From: Oryzihumus sp036391795
GTDB taxonomy: Bacteria; Actinomycetota; Actinomycetes; Actinomycetales; Dermatophilaceae
Length of the DNA stretch: 30,525 nucleotides
Direction: 5' to 3'
NCBI RefSeq assembly: GCF_036391795.1
Contig: NZ_DASVZH010000028.1
Location: 1 to 30,525 of the forward strand
Under the pieces are notes generated by a model that saw only the letters and a list, made by a program, of their open reading frames with translations, made no database searches and was not told where the DNA came from. Below are positions 22,435 through 30,047 of this stretch, one piece after another; the first letter of the stretch is position 1, and every line of letters starts with the position of its first letter. The position numbers and the translations under genes are program-made.

Positions 22435-23685
22435 TCAGCCCAGGTGGCAGTCGGACGAGGCCGGGGCGAAGGCCTGGTCAGCCGGGATGTCCTTCACCAG
22501 CTTGGTGAAGTCCTCGGGCTCGCTCTGGTCGGCCTTGCTCTTGACCTCCACGAGGTAGGCGTCGTGGACCACCCGGTGGTCCTGCGAGCGCACCTTGGCG
22601 TTGCGGGCGAAGACGTCGTCGAACTTCATCCCGTCCAGCTGCTTGACGACGCTGTCCGAGCTGTCCGTGCCGGCCCGCTGGATCGCCTCCAGGTACTGCG
22701 TCGCCGCGGAGTAGTTGGCCGCCTGGTCGAAGTTCGGCCGCTCACCGGTGCGCTGCTTGAACTCGTCCGCCCACGCCTTGGAGCGCGCATCCAGGCTCCA
22801 GAACCACGCGGTGGTGAACTGGGTGCCGGCCAGCGTGTCGACGCCGATGGACTTGATGTCGTTGTCGAACATCAGGCCGATCGCCAGCTTGATGCCCTTG
22901 TCCTTGAGCTTGAACTGCTGGTACTGCTTCGCGACGTTGACCAGGTCACCGCCCGCCTGCATCGCGCCGAGCACCTGGGGCTGGGGGTTCAGGGTCGGCG
23001 CCTTGAGCATGAATGTGGAGAAGTTGTCGTTGGGGAAGGGCGTCGGGTCGTTGGCCACCACCTTCCCGCCGGAGGACTGGATCGCCGAGGTGAACTTGGC
23101 CTGCATGTCCTGCCCGAACGCGTAGTCGGGGTAGATGAGGTACCAGTTCTTGCCGCCGTTCTCGGTGACCGTCCTGGCCGTGCCGTTCGCCAGCATGTAG
23201 GTGTCGTACGCCCACCCGTAGCTGTACTTGTTGCACTCCTTGCCCGTCAGCGCCGTCGTCGCCGCGCCGATGTTGAAGTACATCCGCTTGTCCGACTTGG
23301 CCACGTTGGCCACGGCCAGCGCCGCCGAGGAGGTGGGCACGTCGAAGATGGCGTCGACGTTCTGCCGCTCGTACATCTGGCGGGCCTGGCTGTTCGCCAC
23401 GTCCGGCTTGTCCTGGTGGTCGGCCGAGACGACGGAGATGTCCTTGGCGACCGCCTTGCTGCCGTACTTCTTCTTGTAGTCGTCCACCGCCATCTGGACC
23501 GCGGCCACGGTCTTCTGGCCGGCGATCTGGGAGTACACCCCCGAGAGGTCGGTCAGCACACCCAGCACCACCTTGCCGTCGCTGAGCTTGCTGCCGCTGG
23601 AGCCCGAGGGGCCGCCCCCGCCGCATCCGGCGAGCAGCGTGCCGGCCGAGATGGCCGCGAGGACGGCCAGTGTCTTGCGCTGCAT
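22435..23685 (-). CDS. ABC transporter substrate-binding lipoprotein (Peripla_BP_6 type)
   Basis: A 416-residue extracytoplasmic binding protein. A short lipoprotein signal ends in a lipobox LLAGC with C21 as lipidated residue, then a GGGGPSGSSGS linker. The mature part starts VVLGVLTDLSGVYSQIAG, typical of Leu/Ile/Val-type periplasmic-binding folds, and includes YPDYAFGQDMQ and FDQAANYSAATQYLEAI. It would be anchored outside the membrane and deliver ligand to LivHM. ATG 23685 has GGGAG nearby. Homologues of this class in other bacteria bind amino acids, amides or hydroxycinnamates; the ligand cannot be read here, though the acyl-CoA synthetase next door favours a carboxylic acid. Confidence 0.94.
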   Translation of the reverse strand: MQRKTLAVLAAISAGTLLAGCGGGGPSGSSGSKLSDGKVVLGVLTDLSGVYSQIAGQKTVAAVQMAVDDYKKKYGSKAVAKDISVVSADHQDKPDVANSQARQMYERQNVDAIFDVPTSSAALAVANVAKSDKRMYFNIGAATTALTGKECNKYSYGWAYDTYMLANGTARTVTENGGKNWYLIYPDYAFGQDMQAKFTSAIQSSGGKVVANDPTPFPNDNFSTFMLKAPTLNPQPQVLGAMQAGGDLVNVAKQYQQFKLKDKGIKLAIGLMFDNDIKSIGVDTLAGTQFTTAWFWSLDARSKAWADEFKQRTGERPNFDQAANYSAATQYLEAIQRAGTDSSDSVVKQLDGMKFDDVFARNAKVRSQDHRVVHDAYLVEVKSKADQSEPEDFTKLVKDIPADQAFAPASSDCHLG

Positions 23686-23714
23686 CCTGTGTCTCCCTTG
23701 TGTGGTGATGCGCT

Positions 23715-24407
23715 CTACAGGCCGAGGTGCTCCAGGAGCTCGTGCTCCCGGGCACCCATCTCGGCGTTGGTCAGCTCGGCCGCGACGCGGCCCTGGCTCA
23801 GCAGGTAGTGACGGTCGGCGACCGTGCGGGCGAAGTGCAGGTTCTGCTCCACCAGCAGCACGGTCCCGCCCTCGTCCTTGACCGCGCGCAGGATGTCGGC
23901 GATCTGGCTCACGACGATGGGGGCCAGCCCCTCGGTGGGCTCGTCGCACAACAGCATCCGCGCACCCATCCGCAGGACCCGCGCCAGCGCGAGCATCTGC
24001 TGCTCACCGCCGGAGAGCTTGCTCGCGGGCGATCGCCGCCGTTGCTCCAGCGCCGGGAAGGTCTCGTAGACGCGCGCGAGGGTCCACGGCGACGCAGAGA
24101 CCACCGGCGGGAGGGTGAGGTGCTCCTCCACGCTGAGGCCGGCGAAGATCCCGCGGTCGTCGGGGACCAGCCCGAGCCCGCGCCGGGCACGCTGGTGCGC
24201 AGGCAGAGGTGAGACGTCGCCGCCGGCGAACCGCACCCGCCCGCTCACCGCAGGGTGCAGACCCATCACACACCGCAGCAACGTCGTCTTGCCCGCACCG
24301 TTGCGGCCGGCGAGGGTGACCACCTCGCCCTGCTCCACCCGCAGGTTGACCTCGGCCAGGGCTCGGGCCTGTCCGTAGTACGCGCTCAGGGCGCTGACCT
24401 CAAGCAA
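23715..24407 (-). CDS. livF: Branched-chain amino acid-type ABC ATPase, LivF-like
   Basis: A 230-residue ATPase with Walker A GRNGAGKT (34-41), signature LSGGEQQMLALARVL, Walker B MLLCDEPTEGLAP and switch LLVEQN (LivF proteins have Glu-Gln here rather than His). The C-terminus HYLLSQGRVAAEL is typical. Translation probably starts at TTG 24407, eight bases inside the livG 3' end, with GGGAGAG just upstream; no ATG or GTG gives a full N-terminal strand. With LivG it forms the ATPase pair under the permeases. Confidence 0.93.
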   Translation of the reverse strand: MLEVSALSAYYGQARALAEVNLRVEQGEVVTLAGRNGAGKTTLLRCVMGLHPAVSGRVRFAGGDVSPLPAHQRARRGLGLVPDDRGIFAGLSVEEHLTLPPVVSASPWTLARVYETFPALEQRRRSPASKLSGGEQQMLALARVLRMGARMLLCDEPTEGLAPIVVSQIADILRAVKDEGGTVLLVEQNLHFARTVADRHYLLSQGRVAAELTNAEMGAREHELLEHLGL

Positions 24408-25161
24408 CGGGCTCTCCCAGGTACGCGCTGATGACCCGCGGGTCGGACCTGACCTGCTGGTAAGGGCCCTCGACCAGCACGGTGCCGCGCTGCAGCACGG
24501 TGACCCGGTCGGCCAGCGAGGACACCACAGACATGTTGTGTTCCACCATCACCACCGTGCGGTCCTGGCGGACACGACCGATCAGCTCGACCGTCCGCTC
24601 GACGTCCTCCACGCCCATCCCCGCGGTGGGTTCGTCGAGCAGCAGCAGGCGCGGAGACAGGGCCAGCGCCAGCGCCAGCTCCAGCGCCCGCTTCTGGCCA
24701 TAGGGCAGGACGCCCGCAGGCGAGGCCGCCTGGCGCTCCAGCCCCACCTCGGCGAGCAGGTCCATGGCGCGGCCGCGGAACCGGTCCAGGCGCCGGTCGG
24801 ACACCCAGAAGCGGTGACCCAGGCTCGTGCCCGACTGCAGGGCCAGCTCGACGTGCTCGACCGCGGAGACCTGGGGGAACAGGCTGCTCACCTGGAACGA
24901 GCGGGTCACCCCGAGCCGGGCGATGCGCTCCGGCGGCTTGCCGGTGATGTCGTGCCCGTCGAAGTCGATCCGGCCCTCGGAAGGGCGCAGGAAGCCGGTG
25001 AGCAGGTTGAACAAGGTGGTCTTGCCGGCACCGTTGGGACCCACCAGCGCGTGCACCGTGCCACGGCGAACCCTCAGGTCGACGCCGTCGACGGCGCGGA
25101 AACCGTTGAAGTCCTTGGCAAGTGCGTGCGTCGCCAGGATCGCATCGTCGGTGCTGGGCAC
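24400..25161 (-). CDS. livG: Branched-chain amino acid-type ABC ATPase, LivG-like
   Basis: A 253-residue ATPase with Walker A GPNGAGKT (41-48), the family's TRSFQ-type Q-loop (LGVTRSFQVSSLFP), signature LPYGQKRALELALAL (LivG proteins have YGQ in place of SGGQ), Walker B LLLLDEPTAGM and switch MVEHNM with His. GTG 25161 is preceded by GGGGAAGGAAACA, an excellent ribosome site. The longer open frame upstream runs into the divergent acyl-CoA-synthetase gene and is not coding. It is the first gene of the liv operon and overlaps livF by eight bases. Confidence 0.95.
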   Translation of the reverse strand: MPSTDDAILATHALAKDFNGFRAVDGVDLRVRRGTVHALVGPNGAGKTTLFNLLTGFLRPSEGRIDFDGHDITGKPPERIARLGVTRSFQVSSLFPQVSAVEHVELALQSGTSLGHRFWVSDRRLDRFRGRAMDLLAEVGLERQAASPAGVLPYGQKRALELALALALSPRLLLLDEPTAGMGVEDVERTVELIGRVRQDRTVVMVEHNMSVVSSLADRVTVLQRGTVLVEGPYQQVRSDPRVISAYLGEPVA

Positions 25162-25255
25162 TGTTTCCTTCCCCGTGGTCGGCTGCGCTGCAGCGACCCT
25201 AGGAAGCGCCGGGCCACGGGGGTATGGACCGCACATCCACTGTTTCCCCCACGTT

Positions 25256-25275
25256 TGTGGAGACACTCTCCGTGG
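25256..25275 (+). promoter_or_regulatory. Putative operator B in the livG / acyl-CoA synthetase divergent region
   Basis: TGTGGAGACACTCTCCGTGG carries TGGAG-N5-CTCCG and matches 15 of 20 positions of operator A (20374-20393, opposite strand). It is 34 bases before the acyl-CoA-synthetase ATG and 95 bases before the livG GTG, placed to control both. A further CCAC-N4-GTGG repeat (25249-25260) abuts it. Confidence 0.5.
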
Positions 25276-25308
25276 TCGGCCGCCAGAGCCAGCGCCAAGG
25301 ATGCGGCC

Positions 25309-26922
25309 ATGGCGATGATGGACGTCCAGCTCAACTCGTGGCTGCTGCTCGACCACGCGGCGGCGCACTTCCCGACCACCGAGATCGTGACCCGCTGCGT
25401 CGACGGGAGCGTGCACCGCTACACCTATGCGGACTTCAGCGCACGAGCTCACCAGCTGATGCACGCGCTGGACGGCCTCGGCCTCGGCCGCGGTGACCAC
25501 GTAGCCACCCTGGCCTGGAACGGCTACCGGCACCTGGAGGCCTACTTCGCCGTCCCCTGCACGGAGCGGGTCCTGCACACCTGCAACGTGCGGCTCTCCG
25601 CCGAGGACCTGTCCTACATCATCGGTCACGCCGACGACCGCGCCGTGCTCGTCGAGCCGGACCTGCTGCCGGTCCTGGAGCAGGTGCACGCCCTGGGCGG
25701 CCTGGCCACCGTCGACCACATCATCGTCCTCGGCGCAACAGTGCCCGAGACCTCACTGTCCGGCGTGGTCGCCTATGAGGAGCTCATTGCCGGGCAGCCG
25801 ACGACCTACCCCCGTCGCGAGATCGACGAGTACGCGCCTCTGGGACTGTGTTACACCTCCGGCACGACCGGTCGCCCCAAGGGCGTCGTCTACACCCATC
25901 GCTCGACCTTCCTGCACTCCCAGGCGGTCTGCTCCGCCTCAGGCCTGGCTGTCGGGCCGCGGGACAGCGTCCTGCCGGTCGTGCCGATGTTCCACGCCAA
26001 CGCGTGGGGGCTGCCCTATGCCGCCACCGCTTCCGGCGCCAAGCAGGTGTTCCTCAGTGGGCAGCTCGACGCCGGGGCCCTCGTGGACCTGCTGGCCGAG
26101 GAGCAGGTGACCATCACCGGCGGTGTCCCGACGGTCTGGCTTGCCGTCGCCGACGAGCTGGCCGGCCGGGGCGAGTCCTTGCCCGCGATGCGGCACATCA
26201 TGTGCGGTGGGAGCCAGCCGCCGCGCGCGCTCATCGAGCGCTATCGCCGCGAGTTCGGGCTGACGATCCTGCAGGGCTGGGGCATGACCGAGACCTCCCC
26301 GTTGGCCAGCATCGCCTGGCCCAAGGAGCACATGGGCCAGTGGTCCGCGGACCGGCTCACCGACGAGGTCCGCACGAAGGCGGGATTGCCCCTTCCCGGT
26401 GTGCAGGTGTGCATCCGCGACGAGCTCGGCCAGGACCTGCCATGGGACGGCACCTCACTCGGGGAGCTGCTCGTCCGCGGCCCGTGGGTGGCCGACTCCT
26501 ACCTCTCCGGGGAGAGCGCACAGCAGTTCACCGAGGACGGCTGGTTCGTCACCGGCGACATCGCCATCGGCACGCCGGAGGGCTACTTCGTCATCGCCGA
26601 CCGGGCCAAGGACCTGGTCAAGTCGGGTGGCGAGTGGATCTCCTCCGTGGACATGGAGGCCGCCATCATGGCGATGGACGGCGTCTGCGAGGCCGCGGTC
26701 ATCGCGGTGCCCGACCCACGCTGGCAGGAACGACCCCTCGCGTGCATCGTCCCGCGGGACGGCGTCTCCGTCACCGTCGACGACGTGCGCCGGCACCTCG
26801 AGAAGGCCGGCTTCGCCCGATGGCAGCTGCCGGACCACGTCCAGGTCATCGACGCCATTCCCCGCACCGGGGTCGGCAAGTTCGACAAGAAGGCGCTCCG
26901 GGCACGCTTCGCCCCGACGTAA
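25309..26922 (+). CDS. AMP-forming acyl-CoA synthetase (fatty acid/carboxylate CoA ligase, AlkK-like)
   Basis: A 537-residue ligase that activates a carboxylic acid with ATP and then CoA. The phosphate-binding loop is YTSGTTGRPKG (182-192), with QGWGMTETSP as A5-like motif, TEDGWFVTGDIA, the hinge DRAKDLVKSGGEWIS, and the catalytic lysine in PRTGVGKFDKKALR. The VKSGGEWIS hinge resembles medium- and long-chain AlkK/FadD-like enzymes. ATG 25309 has AAGGA eight bases upstream. It is divergent from livG and shares its control region, so the imported compound may be its substrate; this is inferred. It is a complete gene, unlike the remnant at 18032, and the two have different hinge sequences, so the remnant is not a simple copy of it. 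Confidence 0.93.
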   Translation: MAMMDVQLNSWLLLDHAAAHFPTTEIVTRCVDGSVHRYTYADFSARAHQLMHALDGLGLGRGDHVATLAWNGYRHLEAYFAVPCTERVLHTCNVRLSAEDLSYIIGHADDRAVLVEPDLLPVLEQVHALGGLATVDHIIVLGATVPETSLSGVVAYEELIAGQPTTYPRREIDEYAPLGLCYTSGTTGRPKGVVYTHRSTFLHSQAVCSASGLAVGPRDSVLPVVPMFHANAWGLPYAATASGAKQVFLSGQLDAGALVDLLAEEQVTITGGVPTVWLAVADELAGRGESLPAMRHIMCGGSQPPRALIERYRREFGLTILQGWGMTETSPLASIAWPKEHMGQWSADRLTDEVRTKAGLPLPGVQVCIRDELGQDLPWDGTSLGELLVRGPWVADSYLSGESAQQFTEDGWFVTGDIAIGTPEGYFVIADRAKDLVKSGGEWISSVDMEAAIMAMDGVCEAAVIAVPDPRWQERPLACIVPRDGVSVTVDDVRRHLEKAGFARWQLPDHVQVIDAIPRTGVGKFDKKALRARFAPT

Positions 26923-27066
26923 CCCGGACAGGCGCTGTCCCCAGCGCCGACGGTGCGTCGCCGACCCACGCCCATGGAGGGGTCGGGCCAACGCCCTCAG
27001 GAACCTGGCGTAACGTCCGCGGCTTCCGGCGTCGGACTCCCCCTTCCGAAGGGCGCCGGAAAAGGG

Positions 27067-27112
27067 CACCCCCGCTCCCGCGCTCCCCCTGCGCGCAGGT
27101 CGAGCGGGGGTG
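27067..27112. terminator. Bidirectional terminator with nested C-rich hairpin
   Basis: Outer arms CACCCCCGCTC (27067-27077) and GAGCGGGGGTG (27102-27112) pair perfectly. Inside, CGCGC and GCGCG close a TCCCCCT loop. It lies between the convergent acyl-CoA-synthetase and peptidase genes, 24 bases after the peptidase stop. A related hairpin occurs at 29025-29072. Confidence 0.75.
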
Positions 27113-27135
27113 TCGTCAACAGGTGGGATCGCCGT

Positions 27136-28833
27136 TCAGAGAGCGCCTGTCGGTGCCTGGTCCAGTGCCTGGATGGTCCTGGCGAGGGTGAGGACCTGCG
27201 CGTACATGAGGCGTTTGTCGAGCTTGTCGAGGTCGAGCAGCTCCGGGCGCCCGGGGTCTCCTGCCTGCAGGAGGTAGGGCGGCGCGGGGATGAGTGAGAC
27301 CGTGCCGAGGCCCGCGGCATACAGAGGTGCCCCCTCACCGAGGTACAGCGGCACCGCACCGGGCCGCAGGGTCGCCACGGGGGCCTCGGTCCACCCCGAA
27401 GCGGTGGTGTGGCGCACCGCCTGCAGATAGGCCTGCTCCTCGAGGTTCACCGGCGCCAGGGAGCCTTGACGCTGCGTGGTGTACGTCGCACCCCAGTCGT
27501 ATCCGCCGAGGGCGCCGTAGTCGCCGGTGACCGGGTCGTTGCCCCACCGGGTGCAGCCAAGGTGCTCGACGGTGACGCCCGCCACCGCGTGCGGGTAGAG
27601 GTCGGGGTGGTCGGTCAGCCAGACGCTGGTGGCGTCGCTGCCGACCTCGGGCCGGGCGCCGGGGATCGTGCGGGTGAACTGCGGGAGCTGGAAGTGGCCG
27701 GTCACCATGACGAAGTGGATGTCGCGCCGCCGCGGCTGACCCGAGAGGTACCTGGCCAGGGCCAGCATGCCGAGGGCACCGTTCTCCTCGGTGGCGTTGG
27801 GGCCGTCGGTGTGGGTGTTGACGACCAGGCTCTCCCCCGTGCCTCCCGAGCCCTTCAGCGTCCCCCAGACCGTGTCGGTGGCCGCGCGCGTGGTGATGTC
27901 CGCAGTAAGCCGCAGGGTCGCCGTCGCTTCGCCGGTCGCTGCGCTGCGGGAGAGCGCCTGACCGGTGTCGTCGCCGACCCAGACGGCCGGACAGCCCGGG
28001 TCGCCGGGAGCAGGCAGCCCGGATACGGACGGGTAGGGCGTGATGAACGGGTTGTACTGGTTGGCGACCTCCTCATCGGGCATCCCGGTCCACACGCACA
28101 CGACGCCCCGGACGCCGGCGTTCCGCGCGTCGAGCAGGGGCACCGCCGCGAAGATCCCCTGCCAGGCGGGGTTGGTGACCAGCGCGGCATACCGCTCGTA
28201 GTCGGCGGCGGCCTCGGCTGAGGTGCGCCCCGGCTCGTAGCCCCCGGTGGCGGTCTGGCCGGCGGCCAGGGAGAACGTCGACGGCGGCGTCCGGACCAGC
28301 GCGATGGCTCCCTTGGCCGGGGCCCAGAACTCCGGGGTGTAGCCAGTGCCGGAGGAGCCGGGAGTGGCCGGCGTGTAGGTGCCCAGGTCGACCAGCCGTC
28401 CGGTGACGCCGGCCTCCGGGGTCGTGCCGGAGTACGGGTAGTAGTAGGTCAGCGGCACCGGGCCCGAAGGCCCCGTCGTCGCGGGCTGGGTCAGCGACAG
28501 CGAGTATGCGCGGGCCAGCCACCGGTCGAAGGTGAGCCGGTCACGACGGAGCGTGAAACCGGGAACCGCCGAGAACTGCCCGGCCAGCCAGTCGACGAAG
28601 CGCCCGTGTCCGGGGCTGCCGGTGTAGCGGGTGCCGAAGGCGACCAGCTGCCGCTGCCACTGCCAGAGCTGGTCCGCCGATGGCATCCCGGAGAGGTCGG
28701 CGCCAGCACCGTATGCCGGCCCAGCCGTCAGGGCCGGGGCAAGGGCACCGGCCACGCCGGCGCCCGCCGCGCCGAGGAGGAGGGCCCGGCGCGATACGCC
28801 GTCGGATCCTTGAGGTCTGCGTGTGCTGGGCAC
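27136..28833 (-). CDS. Tat-exported M28-like zinc peptidase homologue
   Basis: A 565-residue secreted protein. The N-terminus has a Tat signal (SRR at 14-16, ALLLGAAGAGVAGALAP) and a likely cleavage near residues 40-46. The C-terminal half resembles M28 aminopeptidases: SLVVNTHTDGPNATEENGALGMLALARYL has H341 and D343 of the HxD metal site, but E350-N351 replaces the usual DDN. The next conserved acidic pair reads VTGHFQLPQ, without EE. A late EHLGCTRW could supply another ligand. The middle (about 140-320), with GAIALVRTPP and AGVRGVVCVW, fits an inserted PA domain. GTG 28833 follows AAGGAG. It may be an active peptidase with altered ligands or an inactive homologue. It is followed by a strong terminator. 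Confidence 0.82.
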   Translation of the reverse strand: MPSTRRPQGSDGVSRRALLLGAAGAGVAGALAPALTAGPAYGAGADLSGMPSADQLWQWQRQLVAFGTRYTGSPGHGRFVDWLAGQFSAVPGFTLRRDRLTFDRWLARAYSLSLTQPATTGPSGPVPLTYYYPYSGTTPEAGVTGRLVDLGTYTPATPGSSGTGYTPEFWAPAKGAIALVRTPPSTFSLAAGQTATGGYEPGRTSAEAAADYERYAALVTNPAWQGIFAAVPLLDARNAGVRGVVCVWTGMPDEEVANQYNPFITPYPSVSGLPAPGDPGCPAVWVGDDTGQALSRSAATGEATATLRLTADITTRAATDTVWGTLKGSGGTGESLVVNTHTDGPNATEENGALGMLALARYLSGQPRRRDIHFVMVTGHFQLPQFTRTIPGARPEVGSDATSVWLTDHPDLYPHAVAGVTVEHLGCTRWGNDPVTGDYGALGGYDWGATYTTQRQGSLAPVNLEEQAYLQAVRHTTASGWTEAPVATLRPGAVPLYLGEGAPLYAAGLGTVSLIPAPPYLLQAGDPGRPELLDLDKLDKRLMYAQVLTLARTIQALDQAPTGAL

Positions 28834-29024
28834 GGAAGGCTCCTTGTCCCTGGTGGGCGCACCGTCGGCCCTGGCAGGCGCTGCGTACGACCCACCGGCC
28901 CAACGACCGCGCTCCCCGGACGGTTACGTGCGGCAGGACAGGCGCGGCGGCACCCGTCCGAGGCCGCCAGCGGCGGACCTTTGTCCTCCGAGTGGCTACC
29001 GCGCAGGCCTACGTTGAGTAGTGG

Positions 29025-29072
29025 CACGGCCCCGCTCCCGGCACCCCCCCTGCTCGGTCGAGCGGGGTCGTG
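29025..29072 (-). terminator. Terminator with C7 loop after the iron-permease-family gene
   Basis: Arms 29025-29037 and 29060-29072 pair over 13 bases (one G-T). The interior CCGGCA-CCCCCCC-TGCTCGG can fold again, leaving seven cytosines in the apical loop. It begins 33 bases beyond the stop of the minus-strand gene at 29106. The rest of 28834-29024, upstream of the peptidase, shows no clear promoter by eye. Confidence 0.65.
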
Positions 29073-29105
29073 TCCCCCGGCGGGCCGACCGGTCCCGGGG
29101 CTGGG

Positions 29106-29504
29106 CTACTCGGGCCGGGCTTCCTGCCGGACGTCCCGGTGCGTCCTTGCCGCCGCGCGCAGCTCGTCGTCCGGCGCCGCCTCGAGCGTCATCATCGACT
29201 TGTCCGCCGCCGGCAGCGCACGCAGGATCTCGTCGAGCTTGCGCTGCGTCGCTGCCTGCTCACGGGACTGGGTGTGCTGGATGACGAACACCATGGCCAA
29301 CGTCACCGCGGCCACCATCGTCTGGAACACCGACTCCAACCGGGTCGGGAACTCGAAGCGCGCCGAGAAGATGACCCACAGCAGGTCCAGCGCGACCACG
29401 GTCACGGCTATCGAGGGTCGCGACGCCAGCCAGTCCAGGGCGTGAAGGACCCGGGATGCCGGGTGCCGCGACCACCGGGGACCTGTCCTCATCCACGACC
29501 ACAT
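29106..29504 (-). CDS. Low-affinity iron permease family small membrane protein
   Basis: A 132-residue protein with two transmembrane helices (about 30-50, SIAVTVVALDLLWVIFSA; and 60-80, VFQTMVAAVTLAMVFVIQ) followed by the hallmark QHTQSREQAATQRKLDEILRAL. This is the pattern of the bacterial low-affinity iron permease (Fe_permease) family. A role in iron movement is inherited from the fungal FET4 name and is not shown for bacterial members. The C-terminal 50 residues are soluble and charged. ATG 29504 has GAGGA about 9 bases upstream; ATG 29492 is the alternative. The upstream open frame to 29756 is serine- and arginine-rich and probably not coding. Confidence 0.85.
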   Translation of the reverse strand: MWSWMRTGPRWSRHPASRVLHALDWLASRPSIAVTVVALDLLWVIFSARFEFPTRLESVFQTMVAAVTLAMVFVIQHTQSREQAATQRKLDEILRALPAADKSMMTLEAAPDDELRAAARTHRDVRQEARPE

Positions 29505-29613
29505 GCCAGCGATCCTCGCCGATGACCCTGTGCCGTGACGACCTCCCGCGGTCCCCGAGCCATGCGTCGGCCAGGCGTCCGCTGCCGTCGCCCAGCCCTG
29601 GGTCGGTGATGGG

Positions 29614-29814
29614 CTATTCGGCCGGCTGCCCGAGGTCGACGACGATGTGCTCGATCGGCGCCCCGTGCTCGCCCATCGCGCAGGCGCACCAGCCGGAGCA
29701 GCCTGCATGCACCCCACCCCGGCAGTCCAGGCAGGCCGGAGGCACCGCCGCAGCATCGCCGCGGGGCGGTGTCAGTCTCCTGAGGAGCGAGGTCAAGGGC
29801 ACAACCACAACCAT
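29614..29814 (-). CDS. Hypothetical small Cys/His-rich protein (doubtful)
   Basis: An open frame ending at 29614. From ATG 29814 it encodes 66 residues, beginning with a hydrophobic MVVVVPLTSLL. It then has CLDC, HAGC and GWCAC plus two histidines, and an IEHIVVDLGQPAE end. The cysteine spacing suggests a metal-binding mini-domain, and the last 45 codons use mostly G or C at third positions as real genes here do. No ribosome site is visible, the frame is also open upstream to a TTG at 29883, and I do not recognise the family. It could be non-coding. The rest of 29535-30047 holds only the leader structures described separately. Confidence 0.35.
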   Translation of the reverse strand: MVVVVPLTSLLRRLTPPRGDAAAVPPACLDCRGGVHAGCSGWCACAMGEHGAPIEHIVVDLGQPAE

Positions 29815-29878
29815 CGGCACCAGCGGACGACCTCTGAGACCTTTGCCCCCCGGCGGCTGCGGCCGCTCTGGGCTGATG

Positions 29879-29905
29879 GTCAAGCGACGTCAAAGACATG
29901 GTCAA
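29879..29905 (+). repeat. Three GTCAA direct repeats in an AT-richer patch
   Basis: GTCAA occurs at 29879, 29889 and 29901, starts 10 and 12 bases apart, so roughly on one face of the helix, within the least GC-rich stretch nearby (ending CAAATTTCG). This could be an activator site or promoter region for the secreted-protein gene at 30048. No clear -10 hexamer is assigned. Confidence 0.35.
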
Positions 29906-29952
29906 ATTTCGCTCCGCAGCCTGTGAACCGACGGTCAGGCACTTCTCCCGCT

Positions 29953-30031
29953 GCCTGCGAGAGGGCAGGCTCCGCGACGTGACACCACGCACGGGTGGTG
30001 GCACTCAGGTGCCACCGGGACCAGCGGTGGC
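29953..30031 (+). promoter_or_regulatory. Structured 5' leader with mutually exclusive hairpins
   Basis: Upstream of the secreted-protein gene a first hairpin pairs GCCTGC (29953-29958) with GCAGGC (29965-29970). Next come four interleaved segments. CACCAC (29983-29988) can pair with GTGGTG (29995-30000). GGTGGCAC (29997-30004) can pair with GTGCCACC (30009-30016). GCCACC (30011-30016) can pair with GGTGGC (30026-30031). Hairpin 2 excludes hairpins 1 and 3. Hairpin 3 ends three bases before the AGGGGAGG ribosome site. This 1:2 plus 3:4 versus 2:3 layout resembles attenuators or riboswitch expression platforms. No known riboswitch consensus is recognised. Confidence 0.45.
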
Positions 30032-30047
30032 TCAGGGGAGGAACTTC

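Noticed and set aside
11486..25275. Common regulator for the TetR palindromes and the GAF/PucR operators, since both contain GGAG-N5-CTCC
   Set aside because: Only the short core is shared; flanking bases differ (GCGGAG/CTCCGC versus GTGGAG/TCTCC-TGG) and each set has its own local regulator.
18032..26922. The acs remnant as a duplicated copy of the full acyl-CoA synthetase
   Set aside because: Their hinge and C-terminal sequences differ clearly (LIIRGGYNVYP versus LVKSGGEWISS), so they are different subfamilies.
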